A stretch of DNA of 64,000 nucleotides. It comes from Agapetus fuscipes. Lineage: Eukaryota; Arthropoda; Insecta; Trichoptera; Glossosomatidae. The translations under genes and the position numbers were made by a program. The notes beneath the pieces were generated by a model, which had not been told where the DNA came from, made no database searches, and was given only the letters and a program-made list of their open reading frames with translations. The stretch lies in contig OX637354.1 of the NCBI GenBank assembly GCA_951799405.1, positions 2,728,001 to 2,792,000 of the forward strand, read 5' to 3'. Below are positions 41,578 through 50,938 of the stretch, in pieces; position 1 is the stretch's first letter, and every line of letters starts with the position of its first letter.

Positions 41578-41751
41578 TCATAATTTGTGTTGTGAACTTG
41601 TACCTTGCTTCCGCTTGGGCAGTCTCTTCATGAGTGATGCCAGCGGGTGCCTGTACCTGTCCGGGATGCTCCACTTCTCCGTGACCACGATGAGCAGCGT
41701 GCTGGTGTTGCCAACAAACAGGCTCAGGAACAGGAAACTCACCGCGCCCAC
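41578..41751 (-). CDS. TMEM120: TMEM120, alternative last exon B
   Basis: After acceptor TGTGTGCAG (phase 0) this encodes VGAVSFLFLSLFVGNTSTLL, IVVTEKWSIPDRYRHPLASL and MKRLPKRKQGTSSQHKL, then stop. The first part is the last membrane segment of TMEM120 (FL..F.GN..TL..V); the basic tail is longer than that of exon A. It is in the same phase as exon A at 45857-45955, and both fit after ...QATWQ of exon 47752-47975. About 11 of 27 aligned residues are identical between A and B. A possible donor (CAAG|GTACAA) late in the frame means the tail could be spliced further. Confidence 0.75.
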   Translation of the reverse strand: MGAVSFLFLSLFVGNTSTLLIVVTEKWSIPDRYRHPLASLMKRLPKRKQGTSSQHKL

Positions 41752-41954
41752 CTGCACACACACACAGCCACACACACACACACACATGCGGGTTAGTATA
41801 CAATACCATGCACACACAGCAATAAATAATACCATATGTTATAGAACATAAGATGCCCGTTAATTGATGATTTTAAAATGCAAACAATTTTTGGTAAGGA
41901 CGGTTTAAAAATGATATATTTTGCAATGTTTACGATCATGTAAAGTTTGGTTTA

Positions 41955-42070
41955 TTTTTTATCTACACATGTAGCATGCGTAGGTGCGAACTTACATGTG
42001 CCTGCTTGTGGGCGTGCATTAAATATGAGACTACAATGCCATTATATCATTGCAACCTAGGTTATAGAGG
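41955..42070 (+). mobile_element. Repeat C 3' fragment
   Basis: ACATGTAGCATGCGTAGGTG to CATTGCAACCTAGGTTATAG. Confidence 0.6.
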
Positions 42071-42119
42071 CGAGTTTATGCAATATTTTATATTTGGGGT
42101 ACTTTAGTAGCCAATACAT

Positions 42120-42385
42120 CAAAATTGAGATCTACTCGTATCTATCTATAATCTAATTTGCAAGGATATATTTATTTAGAGCTCTCAAATACATGCCCAC
42201 AAACATGTGTAGTTTGCGCTTACAAATGCTGAATGTGTACTTACAAATAAAATCCAAACCTCAAATGAGCATAAGCCCTACAACTTTTGCCGACTTTCCC
42301 TGACACAGGGGTGACATTGGCAAAGTGAATCATTTTTTACAGTATGGGTGGTCAGCCTCATACCAACCTTTAAGTCAAGGAATTT
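42120..42385 (-). mobile_element. Repeat C copy
   Basis: Full unit on the minus strand from CCTTGACTTAAAGGTTGG to the ATTATAGATA tail. From 42385 to 42680 only AT-rich sequence is seen. Confidence 0.75.
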
Positions 42386-42683
42386 AAAAAATTCTTAATT
42401 TGTTTTTAAAACCAGATCAGTGTTGCCATATATATAATTAAACACGCCATAGAAACCAGAGAATATCTTTAGTTAATTAATAAATAAAAACACAAAGGCA
42501 CATTATTTTAAAAAAATTATATGTTTTATTTAGTAAACATTATTTTTACAACAAAAAAATCCTTTTAAATTCCAAGATCTTAGCTAATGAATGGTTGATC
42601 CGATTGTTGAAGATTTTGAAGTGCTAAAAATTCGGAAGATCCAAGACCAAAATAAAAAAAAAACCTTAATACATTTTATACCA

Positions 42684-42996
42684 AGTCACACATATAGTGG
42701 AACTTCTAGCAGCGTTTTCCATGAAAGGGTCGCATGTGGCGAGTGGAACCTATTTATGGTACAGGTAGGGGAACCCATCTCATGCCAACCACTTCAGCTA
42801 AAGTGGGGTTTCTCCGCTCCCCATGGTGATGGTACTCATTTCTTGTGAGGCCAAGTAAACTTTGCCAGTATTTTATTTTGGGTTTGAAATAAACAATGGA
42901 AACACGGGAAATCATTTCTGACACCCTTGGTGGGAGTCGAACTCTTGCTCTCGGGATGGAATGCAAGCACTATACCAACTGAGCTATCGACCGGAC
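42684..42996 (-). mobile_element. SINE-B copy
   Basis: Minus-strand head CCGGTCGATAGCTCAGTTGG to the ACTATATGTGTGACT end. Confidence 0.75.
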
Positions 42997-43014
42997 ATGG
43001 TTTATACAAATTAG

Positions 43015-43134
43015 GCGTCAACGACGATACCATGTTGAAAGCACCGGTTCAGATCAGATCACCGAAGTTAAGCAACATTGGGTGTGGATGCTACCTGAAT
43101 GGGTGACCGCTCGGGTACACCGCGTGTTGTTGGC
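43015..43134 (+). rRNA. 5S rRNA-like sequence, 120 nt, probably a pseudogene
   Basis: The length and both ends (GCGTCAACGACGATACCATG; CACCGCGTGTTGTTGGC) fit a metazoan 5S rRNA. The internal promoter region GATCACCGAAGTTAAGCAAC is intact, and GAATGGGTGACCGC is near-canonical. Differences in helices and the lack of a T run after the 3' end (only ATTTCT) suggest a non-functional copy. It sits between a SINE-B head and a SINE-A head, 9 bases from the latter. Confidence 0.75.
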
Positions 43135-43142
43135 ATTTCTTG

Positions 43143-43455
43143 GACCGGTCCGTAGTCCAGTGGCAACACTTCGGACTCGTAAATGGAAGGTTGTGGATTC
43201 GAATCCCGGCGGAGCACAAAAAATATACCATTTATATTTCCAAATGTGCTATTCGCTGGGTTGAAAAATTCATAAACCTTTACCAAAGACCGGTCACTGA
43301 AAGGTCCATCCAACTTTACAACAACTGGGTCTTGCTTGAGAATTGGCGCTTTCTACAGCGACGACCAAGCTCGCAGAGGGCTCTTGAGGTGTGATACACA
43401 CAAAAATAGCGCTCACCAAATAAATCATCTTAATATTATTTTATTATTATTATTA
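43143..43455 (+). mobile_element. SINE-A copy, full length
   Basis: Best full copy: GACCGGTCCGTAGTCCAGTG, GATTCGAATCCCGGCGGAGC, body, GAGGGCTCTTGAGGTGTGAT, CACCAAATAAATCATC and an ATT tail. Confidence 0.85.
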
Positions 43456-43599
43456 GGCATCAGACTTTAACACTACCATTATAACAATTACTTGAACTGG
43501 AATGTTAAAAGAAAATTTAAACAGAAAATTTAACACAAATCTTCCCGTACGCTGTTCCTCCCAATGTACATTTATATTCATTTCCACTGTTAGTATTTA

Positions 43600-43915
43600 A
43601 CCGGTCCATAGTCTAGTGGTTAGCGCTTCAGACTCATAAATGGAAGGTCATAGGTTTGTATCCCGGCGGAGCACAAAAAATAAACCATTTCTATTTTCAA
43701 ACATGCTCTTCGCTTGGTTGAAAAATTCATATACCTTTACCAAAGACTGGTCGTCGAAGGCCCATCCAGCCTTACAGCAACTGGGTGTTGCTTGAGAATA
43801 AGTGCTTTCTATAGAGACGACCAAGCTCGCAGAGGGCTTTTGATGTGTGTGTGATTCACACAAAAACAGGGCTCACCAAACAAATCATCCCAATATTATT
43901 AATATTAAATGTTGA
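43600..43915 (+). mobile_element. SINE-A copy, full length
   Basis: ACCGGTCCATAGTCTAGTGG to CAAACAAATCATCCCAATAT with an ATT-like tail. Confidence 0.85.
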
Positions 43916-43954
43916 AATTTTTTATGTATAAAATAGCTCACTGACAATAGACAC

Positions 43955-44345
43955 TATATCCGTTTCAACTTACTTAACCGCAAATCGTCCTTAGTTAGAA
44001 AGAGAGCAAAGATCTTCACAATGTCATCTTGTAGTAAACAAAAAAAACTCGAGTGAAACAATGAAATCATGCCGGAAAGTTGGCAGCTTTGAAACTCCTG
44101 CACGAACGTTACGCGGACATAGTAAATCTTTTGATTGGTAAATTTGACAATTCTAAAACGTAAAAGACATTATGGCATGTGTAATTATTGAGTGTCAAAA
44201 CACAAAACGGAGAAAGCATGAAAACATAGGATTTCACAGGTGAGAACATGTTTTGTATGACTACACCACTGCTGTGTTTTTGACAGGACTGGAGACAACT
44301 GTGCCTCATAGCATGTATCAATGCTGCAAGTTAGTCTCTACTCCT
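43955..44345 (+). pseudogene. Duplicated gene-start fragment, THAP-like, copy 2
   Basis: Same unit as 39530-39930. Here the frame reads MACVIIECQNTKRRKHENIG then FHR without the stop, ending at a donor-like CACAG|GTGAGA. A nearby TTTTTGACAG could be an acceptor. The C-x4-C...FHR pattern resembles a THAP domain start, but the downstream zinc ligands are not seen. Confidence 0.4.
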
Positions 44346-44589
44346 CTATATTATAACTCAATGGGTTTTACACTCGGGATGGGGAGCTTACATTAAAACA
44401 CAATTATGTAATACAATTTACAGTATGTATATGACAATGGTATACATTAATTATGGTACTAGGTAAAAAAACTTACACTGGATTTAGGAAAACTATGAAA
44501 TACAGGTGAACAAGTATATCTGTTGTATCAAATACAAATAACAATGATTTTTTTCCACCGTTTATTACACATTTAAAAAAAAATCTCAT

Positions 44590-45198
44590 TAAGAGTGCTC
44601 TATACCCTAAACCTGCCGTTTTATAAAAATATCTGTTTCTTAAACTGTGTGGTCTTAGTAAAAGAGTGACAGTTATGGAAAAAAACAGGTGCGTTTATTG
44701 ATTATTTATCTAAATTATATAGGTTACAACAAATAGAATTCCTTGTGACTCGATGGCGTCATTGCCAGCCAATTGTATTGCAAGTACGTCTGTTTCCTTG
44801 CCAAGCAATGGCGGCTTGATTTCTCACAGAAAAAACGGCAATACTATTCCAAAGGCTGGCGTTGTTTCTAGTACAGCAGATCCTGTAAAAAGATCACAGC
44901 GACTAGCCAACCGCTGATAATGCCCATCGGAGCAATGGGCGAAACTGTCCGGAAAGAATCAACCAGGCTACATAGCCCGAAAAAAGTGATTGTTGTGTCA
45001 ACAAGAACCGGCCGTGAAAGCTTCAATGTACAATTTAAAAAAAAACACTTTTTTTATGTGCTATATTTTGGAAATACTTTTTTCTTTTTATTCTTGATAG
45101 TGTGAAAAGTTTTTGAGAAAATATGAAATCACTAAAACTGCTTAAAATTCGATTTCTTGAAAACATTATATTTTACAGGTTTAGTGTATAGAGCGCTC
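44590..45198. mobile_element. TIR element carrying a hammerhead-like motif
   Basis: AAGAGTGCTCTATACCCTAA and AAGAGCGCTCTATACACTAA (minus at the right end) are ~25-base inverted ends. Inside at 44914-44945: CTGATAA, stem GCCCAT/ATGGGC, GAAACTGTCCGG. Its left interior resembles 24985-25440. Confidence 0.65.
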
Positions 45199-45407
45199 TT
45201 AAAGAAATACATATGTATTTTAGCAATACATCAATCGCAAAATTTATTTTCGTTACTGTCAGGTATTATCGTTTCTTCAATTTGAAAAAATATAAGTACC
45301 ATTTGTAAATGGAATTTTAGATAGTATACAATTTCTAATGTAGACATTAGAACCTTGCATGTAGCAATTTTCTTTTTCATAATAACTTAACAACATAATG
45401 AATAAGA

Positions 45408-45672
45408 GAGTCGTATAAATGCAAACGCCGTCAACTCCTTACGCGATGATTTTGAGAAAATAACCTGTGTTTTGAACGCAATTTTTTCCCACTTGGAGAT
45501 GACGGCGTTTGCACGAAATCATACTTTTTCAATTAAAATTACAAAGAATTAAGTGAGGTTTTCATCACATTGCACACAAAAAATGATCTGTTACACTACG
45601 CAGAATCAAATTCAATGATTATCTCAAAAATCATAAAATTTGGAGATGACGGCGTTTGCAGTTATACGACTC
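45408..45672. mobile_element. MITE with 31-bp TIRs
   Basis: GAGTCGTATAAATGCAAACG followed by CCGTCAACTCC at the left; complement with two mismatches at the right. A third inner copy of GGAGATGACGGCGTTTGCA at 45497. It lies about 185 bases beyond the stop of TMEM120 exon A. Confidence 0.85.
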
Positions 45673-45682
45673 AAGTTTGGCA

Positions 45683-45688
45683 TTTATT
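45683..45688 (-). terminator. Candidate polyadenylation signal for TMEM120 exon A
   Basis: AATAAA on the minus strand about 170 bases after the exon A stop codon. Confidence 0.4.
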
Positions 45689-45856
45689 GTGGTTGCCGGT
45701 TTGGGACACAGGGAGAAACAAAACTCACACACGAATAAATAAATAAATAAATTAAGAGGTCGTAAAAAAATATATTATTTTCATTTTGGATTTGAAAATG
45801 AAAACAAGAGATTGAGATTTAGGGTTGGCTCGTTGGTTGTCGGGAGTGTTGAGGGC

Positions 45857-45955
45857 TCACTCCACTTTGCCGGAGAGTTTCTGCGGGATGACCATGAGGG
45901 TGGTAACAATGTTGCCAGTCGCCAGCACCAGGAAGGACAGACTCAGCGCGGGGAT
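45857..45955 (-). CDS. TMEM120: TMEM120, alternative last exon A
   Basis: After acceptor GTTCGGCAG (phase 0) it encodes IPALSLSFLVLATGNIVTTL then MVIPQKLSGKVE and stop. It supplies the last membrane segment and a short tail, close in length to known TMEM120 C-termini. The upstream exon ends ...QATWQ|GTATGT in the same phase. Because it ends in a stop codon, it cannot be joined to exon B at 41578-41751, so A and B must be alternatives. A is the nearer exon in transcription order. Confidence 0.82.
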   Translation of the reverse strand: MPALSLSFLVLATGNIVTTLMVIPQKLSGKVE

Positions 45956-46074
45956 CTGCCGAACCATAAACCAAACACAGACACTCAGTACAACACAAAG
46001 GGTTCACATGGGAGGGCGACACAGCTCAATACTCAGTGATGCCAGAGTACAAAACATCACATAACCTCCCCATC

Positions 46075-46610
46075 TATAATCTAAGTTGCAAAGATATATT
46101 ACATTTAAGATTCACATTGAGGGCTTTTTATGACAGCGTGCCATTGCTCACTGAGGGAACTGGATATGGAGAGACCATTTAAAAGAGGTCTCAAGACTCA
46201 CCTCTTCGTCCAATCATAAGGAACAAGCGCCTTTGTAGTGACACACTGTCATAAAAGGCACTATACAATTTTTGTCTTATCTATTGCAAAGGCGCTTGTC
46301 CATGAGATTAGACGAAGAGATGAGTCTTGAGACGTCTTTTAAACAGTCTCTCAAAATCCAGTTCCCTCAGTGAGGCGGGAATAGCATTGGAGCGTTAAAC
46401 ATTAAATGCATTCCCATTCGCAAACACGTATAAGTTTGCACTTACACATGCCACATATGGACTTGCAACATAAAAACCTAATCTCAAATGAACATAAGCC
46501 CTGCCACTGTTGGCGACCTTCCCTGAAACAGGGGTGACTTGGCAAACTGAAGCATTTTTTAACAGTATGTGTGGTCAGCCTGATACCAACCTATAAATCA
46601 AGGAAACTCG
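46075..46610 (-). mobile_element. Repeat C copy split by an inverted LINE pair
   Basis: Repeat C tail at 46075-46127 and body at 46398-46610 on the minus strand. The insertion between is listed separately. Confidence 0.65.
46128..46397. mobile_element. Inverted pair of LINE 3' ends
   Basis: The plus strand at 46130-46220 encodes SLRELDMERPFKRGLKTHLF then VQS-stop, like the intact LINE's C-terminus, followed by CATAAAAGGCACTATACAAT. From about 46290 the same sequence returns on the minus strand. Confidence 0.7.
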
Positions 46611-46745
46611 ACTGTATAAATGCAAAAAATGTATGAAAACTACATCACTCACTAGGGGTGTCTTTGTATCTCTCATACAATTTTCTATTCACGCGATCGA
46701 GGGGAGTCTATGCAATTTTTTATACTCTGGGTACAGTACAGCACA

Positions 46746-46908
46746 GGGATCCAATTTTGATAGCGCCCCTAGTGTCAGTTTTATCTGTCACTGAGCGATT
46801 TTTATGAGGAAGGAGGATAGATGTATAAAAAATAGGCAAGTAAGGAAGGGAGATGGATGCATAGAAAATAAAATCCTGCCACTAGGGGTGCTATCAAAAT
46901 TGGATCCC
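46746..46908. mobile_element. Short MITE with ~29-bp TIRs
   Basis: GGGATCCAATTTTGATAGCG plus CCCCTAGTG and its complement at the right. Flanked by similar words CAGTACAGCACAG (46735) and CAGTACAACACAG (46943). Confidence 0.75.
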
Positions 46909-47204
46909 AGGTGATGGACTAGTAAAACTATATACGCAAATACTCAGTACAACACAGCAGCTTACACGGGAGGTAGGCTAGTCGACACATGAAAGGAGGG
47001 ACTTTAATTCCTCAAAGTCAGTGGAACAATAAGTACATCAAACACAACACTTCTAGAAACATTGATAACATGTCAAACTACACAAATAATGGATTACTGG
47101 TGAACACAGAGTGAAGGTATATGAGTCTTTGAATTGGAGTGTAATTTACATCCTGAAAGATTTTGCTTTCTCAATAATAAGGCCACATAAAAACCTAGCA
47201 GAGT

Positions 47205-47561
47205 AGCCACAAAAACTCGGGCTCGCTGCACAGAGACAGGATAAGACGGGAGTCACAGGACTTAGGACCTGTCTCTGGCTGGTTAAGGATCCTTTCGTCA
47301 TGACAAAGATCCCAATTCCTCCCAATATGTAATAAGCGATTAAATGGCATGCCTAGAGGTGTCTTGGCTCTCAGATCTTTGAAACCAAATGTGGTATGAT
47401 CCCGAGATGGCGGCCTTTATCGGTCTTTTCAGAAATCTATTTATTTGGGATCTTTTGAGTCCCAGATCCTTAAGAAGAGTATATACCAATTTGACTGGTA
47501 GTCTTCTCGCTCTAACCTCCACTGCATACAATCTTGTGATATATCTTCTTTTTTTTTGCAC
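47205..47561 (-). pseudogene. LINE C-terminal fragment, copy 2
   Basis: Minus strand encodes ITRLYAVEVRARRLPVKLVY, TLLKDLGLKRSQINRFLKR and SGSYHIWFQRSESQ, a LINE C-terminal pattern. Related to 33768-34140. Confidence 0.65.
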
Positions 47562-47639
47562 TTGAAAAAGTATTTCGTATTCATATAACCAGAATATTCA
47601 GAAGCGAAAAGGTTAAGTCAACAATCTCATTTTCTTGAT

Positions 47640-47735
47640 TTTTTGGTTCTCTCGAAGCTCGCAGAGGGCTCTTGAGGTGTGATACACACAAAAACAGCAC
47701 GCACCAAATAAATCATCTTAATATTATTATTTATT
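47640..47735 (+). mobile_element. SINE-A 3' end fragment
   Basis: AGCTCGCAGAGGGCTCTTGA, CACACAAAAACAGCACGCAC, CAAATAAATCATCTTAATAT and an ATT tail, ending 17 bases from the TMEM120 exon donor. Confidence 0.7.
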
Positions 47736-47751
47736 ATGGTGGTCCACATAC

Positions 47752-47975
47752 CTGCCACGTGGCCTGCGGGTGGAAGGACAGGTAGTAGAGCGTGTATGCG
47801 TTGTAGAGCTGGAAGAGGTAGCCGGCGAACAGGAAGGGCAGCAGGAAGGACAGGCCGCGCCACATCCAGGAGTGGAAGCCCTCGATGGTGATGTCCATGT
47901 TGTGGCGGGCGCCCAGCGCCTTCAACCGGTACAGCACGCCGCGCTGGTAGCGGAACTGCAGGAACTGCACCACGC
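47752..47975 (-). CDS. TMEM120: TMEM120, exon with RALG/HNMD region
   Basis: Encodes [40 protein letters not shown] and [34 protein letters not shown]. This is the most conserved part of TMEM120 (TMPIT) proteins, multi-pass membrane proteins of the nuclear envelope/ER region linked to fat-cell biology and fatty-acid or CoA binding in vertebrates. Acceptor GTTGGCAG at 47975 (phase 1) and donor CAG|GTATGT at 47752 (phase 0) fit the neighbouring exons exactly. Confidence 0.93.
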
Positions 47976-48369
47976 CTGCCAACCCACACAAACCAACATC
48001 AAGTCAAGCGACACACATATAGAATACTGTTGTGTAAATAGTAGGCATAAGCAAAATAAATAGGGTGGTGCATATCAGTGGCGAAGGGTTTTCCCATCGG
48101 TTTCCCGTTTAAAATGAGGCAAAAATGATAATAAAGTAGACTGCATGGTTTCAATGGGGAAAAAATACGTATTGTTTCTTTGGTTTTAAATGTATTTTTT
48201 TACTATGTGGCTATATTTTTTAACTACTTTGTTACATCATTTTAAAAGGGAAGCCGATGGGAACTGGCTTGTATGGCACCCTTCGCCACTGGTGCATACA
48301 TTGTTCAGTGCAGCGATTAAATTATTTTATGCTGGAGAGATATTTCCCGGGATCTGTTCCGAGATGGTT

Positions 48370-48752
48370 CGGGCACATGGAGAGAATGAGTGATGAAAGA
48401 TTGACGAAGAAAGTATATGTTGCTAGAATAGATGGATGTCGTGGAAGAGGAAGACCGAGAAAGGTATGGATGGACCAAATTTTCGAAATAGCGAGTGAAT
48501 GGGATATCCAGAGTCATAATAAAAGGAGAGCTTGTATGAAAAAGGTTATGACTCTGGATGAAATGAAAGAAGTATGCAAGGACAGGAAGAAGTGGCGCTG
48601 CAATGCTGATTTGTAATGTTGGTTTATTAGTTTGCTACATTTTTTGCATAAGAAATTTTTGACTTTTTTTGTATAGATTTATTTTTAAGGTTTTGTTGTT
48701 TTTTTTGTAAACTTAAATGTTATTTATTACTCGTATTCCTTGACTTATAGGT
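48370..48752 (+). pseudogene. LINE coding tail and start of its 3' UTR
   Basis: Encodes RWFGHMERMSDERLTKKVYV, GRGRPRKVWMDQIFEIASEW and KKVMTLDEMKEVCKDRKKW, then about 120 bases of spacer and the repeat C start, which is cut by the hAT-like element at 48753. Confidence 0.75.
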
Positions 48753-49776
48753 AGGGACTGGAAAAAAGTGGTGTTATTTTTTGCAAAATTCGCGTTATTT
48801 TTTTGGGAAATTCGCGTTATTTTTGTTCAAAAACAGGGAAATTCGCGTTATTTTTCATGTTAAACAGGGAGATTCGGTGTAATTTTTAGGGTTGATTTGA
48901 TCGAAATAAAGGTTTATGTATTTGCAAAACTATGGATATTACTAATATTTACAATTTATTATATAAACAACAATATGTACTTTAAAAAACAATGAATAAA
49001 CAACATCTGAATCAATACGAGTTACAACTTACAAAAAAACATTGATTGAAAAAAGTATTAATATTTCAATGACACTCCGAATACCCTGCAATATCCTTTT
49101 AGAATATTTAATTTTTGTGCATTTAGTCTCTAGATGAGGGTTATCTAATTTTTTCGAGGAATGTTGGCTTTTATGAAAGCCTCAAGTTGTGCTCTTGGCT
49201 AATCCAGCAGCAGCTTCACTCCTTGATGGATTTCCTATTTCATTGATGTCACGATTCAAGTCTGTTTGGATATCCAGGACAGTTCTGCTTATCATTTATT
49301 TTTTTACTAAAATAAATTTGTGAATAGGAATGCAATTCACCAACCTACTCTGCCTGGCCAGAAACAGGTATGAAAAGGTAATGAAAAATTCATTACGAGT
49401 ATTGTTCATTTTAATTAATTATTAATTTATAATTACCCAATTACATTTGTTGAACCAGGGTCAAATTTATGGTCAAATGACCCAGGCGGGGATCGAACCC
49501 CGCGTCTAGCGTTCTAGCGTGTTTCAACGTTGAAAGATCAGCCCACTTGGCCCCCTCGGCTATAACACCGACCATTTTTCACAGGAATCTTTTCTTTCCC
49601 ACAAAATAGTTGCGTTGCAGAAGCGACACATAACAACTTTTTCGCACAATTTCTACCAAAAGTACATAAATTCGCGATATTTGCGTAAAACCTCAAATTT
49701 CGCGTTATTCGCGTAAAAACATCAAAATTCGCGAATAAATTCGTTTTATCGCGATCGCGAAATTTTCCAGTCCCTA
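48753..49776. mobile_element. hAT-like element with 8-bp TSD CTTATAGG
   Basis: Ends TAGGGACTGGAAAA and TTTTCCAGTCCCTA are perfect inverted repeats. CTTATAGG flanks both (48745-48752, 49777-49784), splitting the repeat C word CTTATAGGTTGG. Near both ends TTCGCGTTATTTTT-like words recur. It contains a SINE-D. Confidence 0.88.
49305..49580 (-). mobile_element. SINE-D copy inside the hAT-like element
   Basis: Minus strand from GGTGTTATAGCCGAGGGGGC through GGTTCGATCCCCGCCTGGGT to GAATTGCATTCCTATTCACA. Confidence 0.75.
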
Positions 49777-50015
49777 CTTATAGGTTGGTATGAGGCTGAC
49801 CACCCATACTGTACAAAATGGTTCACTTTGCCAATGTCACCCCTGTTTCAGGGAATGTCGGCAAGAGTTGCAGGGCTTATGTTCATTTGAGTTTGGATTT
49901 TATTTGTAAGTACACAATCAGCATTTGTAAGCGCGAACTACAGGTGTTTGTTTGTGGGCATACATCTGAGAGCTTTGATAAATATATCCTTGCAACTTAG
50001 ATTATAGATTATAGA
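49777..50015 (+). mobile_element. Repeat C, continued after the hAT-like element
   Basis: Resumes CTTATAGGTTGGTATGAGGC and ends ACTTAGATTATAGATTATAG. Confidence 0.8.
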
Positions 50016-50156
50016 TCTGTTGCCGTGAAAAGGTTAATATGCATGTGAAACTGTGGGGTATTTCACCGACCTATCTTGCTTCTTCATGTGTCATTTTGTC
50101 AAGTAGTCAAGTGTAAATTCTTTTAGAGAAACAATAGAGGGGGTTGGTGTACTGAC

Positions 50157-50374
50157 TGATGTAAGTGTTGAACCACATGAACTGGTCGCGGAACTGCCTC
50201 CAGGCGTCGTTCTGCGGCCAGATGAGCAGCACGCCCGCCACCGCTGTGGAGATGAAGTGGTGCAGGCGCCACCAGCCCTTGATGCGGGAGCCGTTCACCT
50301 TCAGGATGGACTCCCGGATGGTCAGCGTGCAGTAGTACCACACCAGCAGGAACATCAAGATCAGCTCCAGCGAT
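50157..50374 (-). CDS. TMEM120: TMEM120, central membrane exon
   Basis: Encodes (R)SLELILMFLLVWYYCTLTIR, ESILKVNGSRIKGWWRLHHF, ISTAVAGVLLIWPQNDAWRQ and FRDQFMWFNTYI(S). WYYCTLTIRESIL and NGSRIKGWW are signatures of TMEM120. Acceptor CTGTTACAG at 50374 and donor ATCA|GTCAGT at 50157; the split serine codon (A+GC) at the 3' junction restores the family's Y-x-S-x-VQFLQ pattern, which is why I prefer this donor. Confidence 0.93.
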
Positions 50375-50527
50375 CTGTAACAGGGCGGACAACATTAACC
50401 TCCTCTGCTCATTTTTTTCGTTTTTGTTTAGTTTTTACACATCAATGCGATCGAAAATCATATAAAATACTGCTATTGGGTAAAACTACTCACCAATAAA
50501 CTCTTCTAAATATTTTTTTTTTTTTTT

Positions 50528-50830
50528 TTAAGGAATCCTGTGCGGGAGGCTCCCCAATTCTTGAGAGTCTTGGGGGTCTATGTCACCCTGGAAGGGTGCC
50601 GCAGAGGTGTTGCTTGAGTTCTTGGTTCTGTCGTGAGGCGCAGCAAGGAAGTGGTGATTGATGTTGGTTTTGAATAAAACCGGATTAAATTGGGAAGGGA
50701 ACACTGGTAGACCATTCCATAAGCGGGCAGTTTGGCAAAGGAATGAGTCATGAAAACGCCAAGTTCTCATAGTTTTGAGATCGACTGCAAAGGGATGAAT
50801 GAGAGTCGTACTACGAGTTTCCCTTTCTGA
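50528..50830 (-). pseudogene. LINE C-terminal fragment (FHDSFLCQTARLWN type)
   Basis: Minus strand encodes RTWRFHDSFLCQTARLWNGL, FPSQFNPVLFKTNINHHFLA and ends LPHRIP-stop, then a poly(A/T) tract at 50513-50531. Confidence 0.75.
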
Positions 50831-50938
50831 AATGCGAGGGGGAGGGATTAATGAATGGAGCTCATTGGAACAAGCGATTATTTATAGAACACAATGTTTT
50901 TTTTCCATCATGACAACATTATGAAACATTGTGAAGCA

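Noticed and set aside
47627..47989. Alternative frame across the TMEM120 exon rich in A, R and P
   Set aside because: It is an out-of-frame shadow of the conserved exon; the in-frame reading matches TMEM120.
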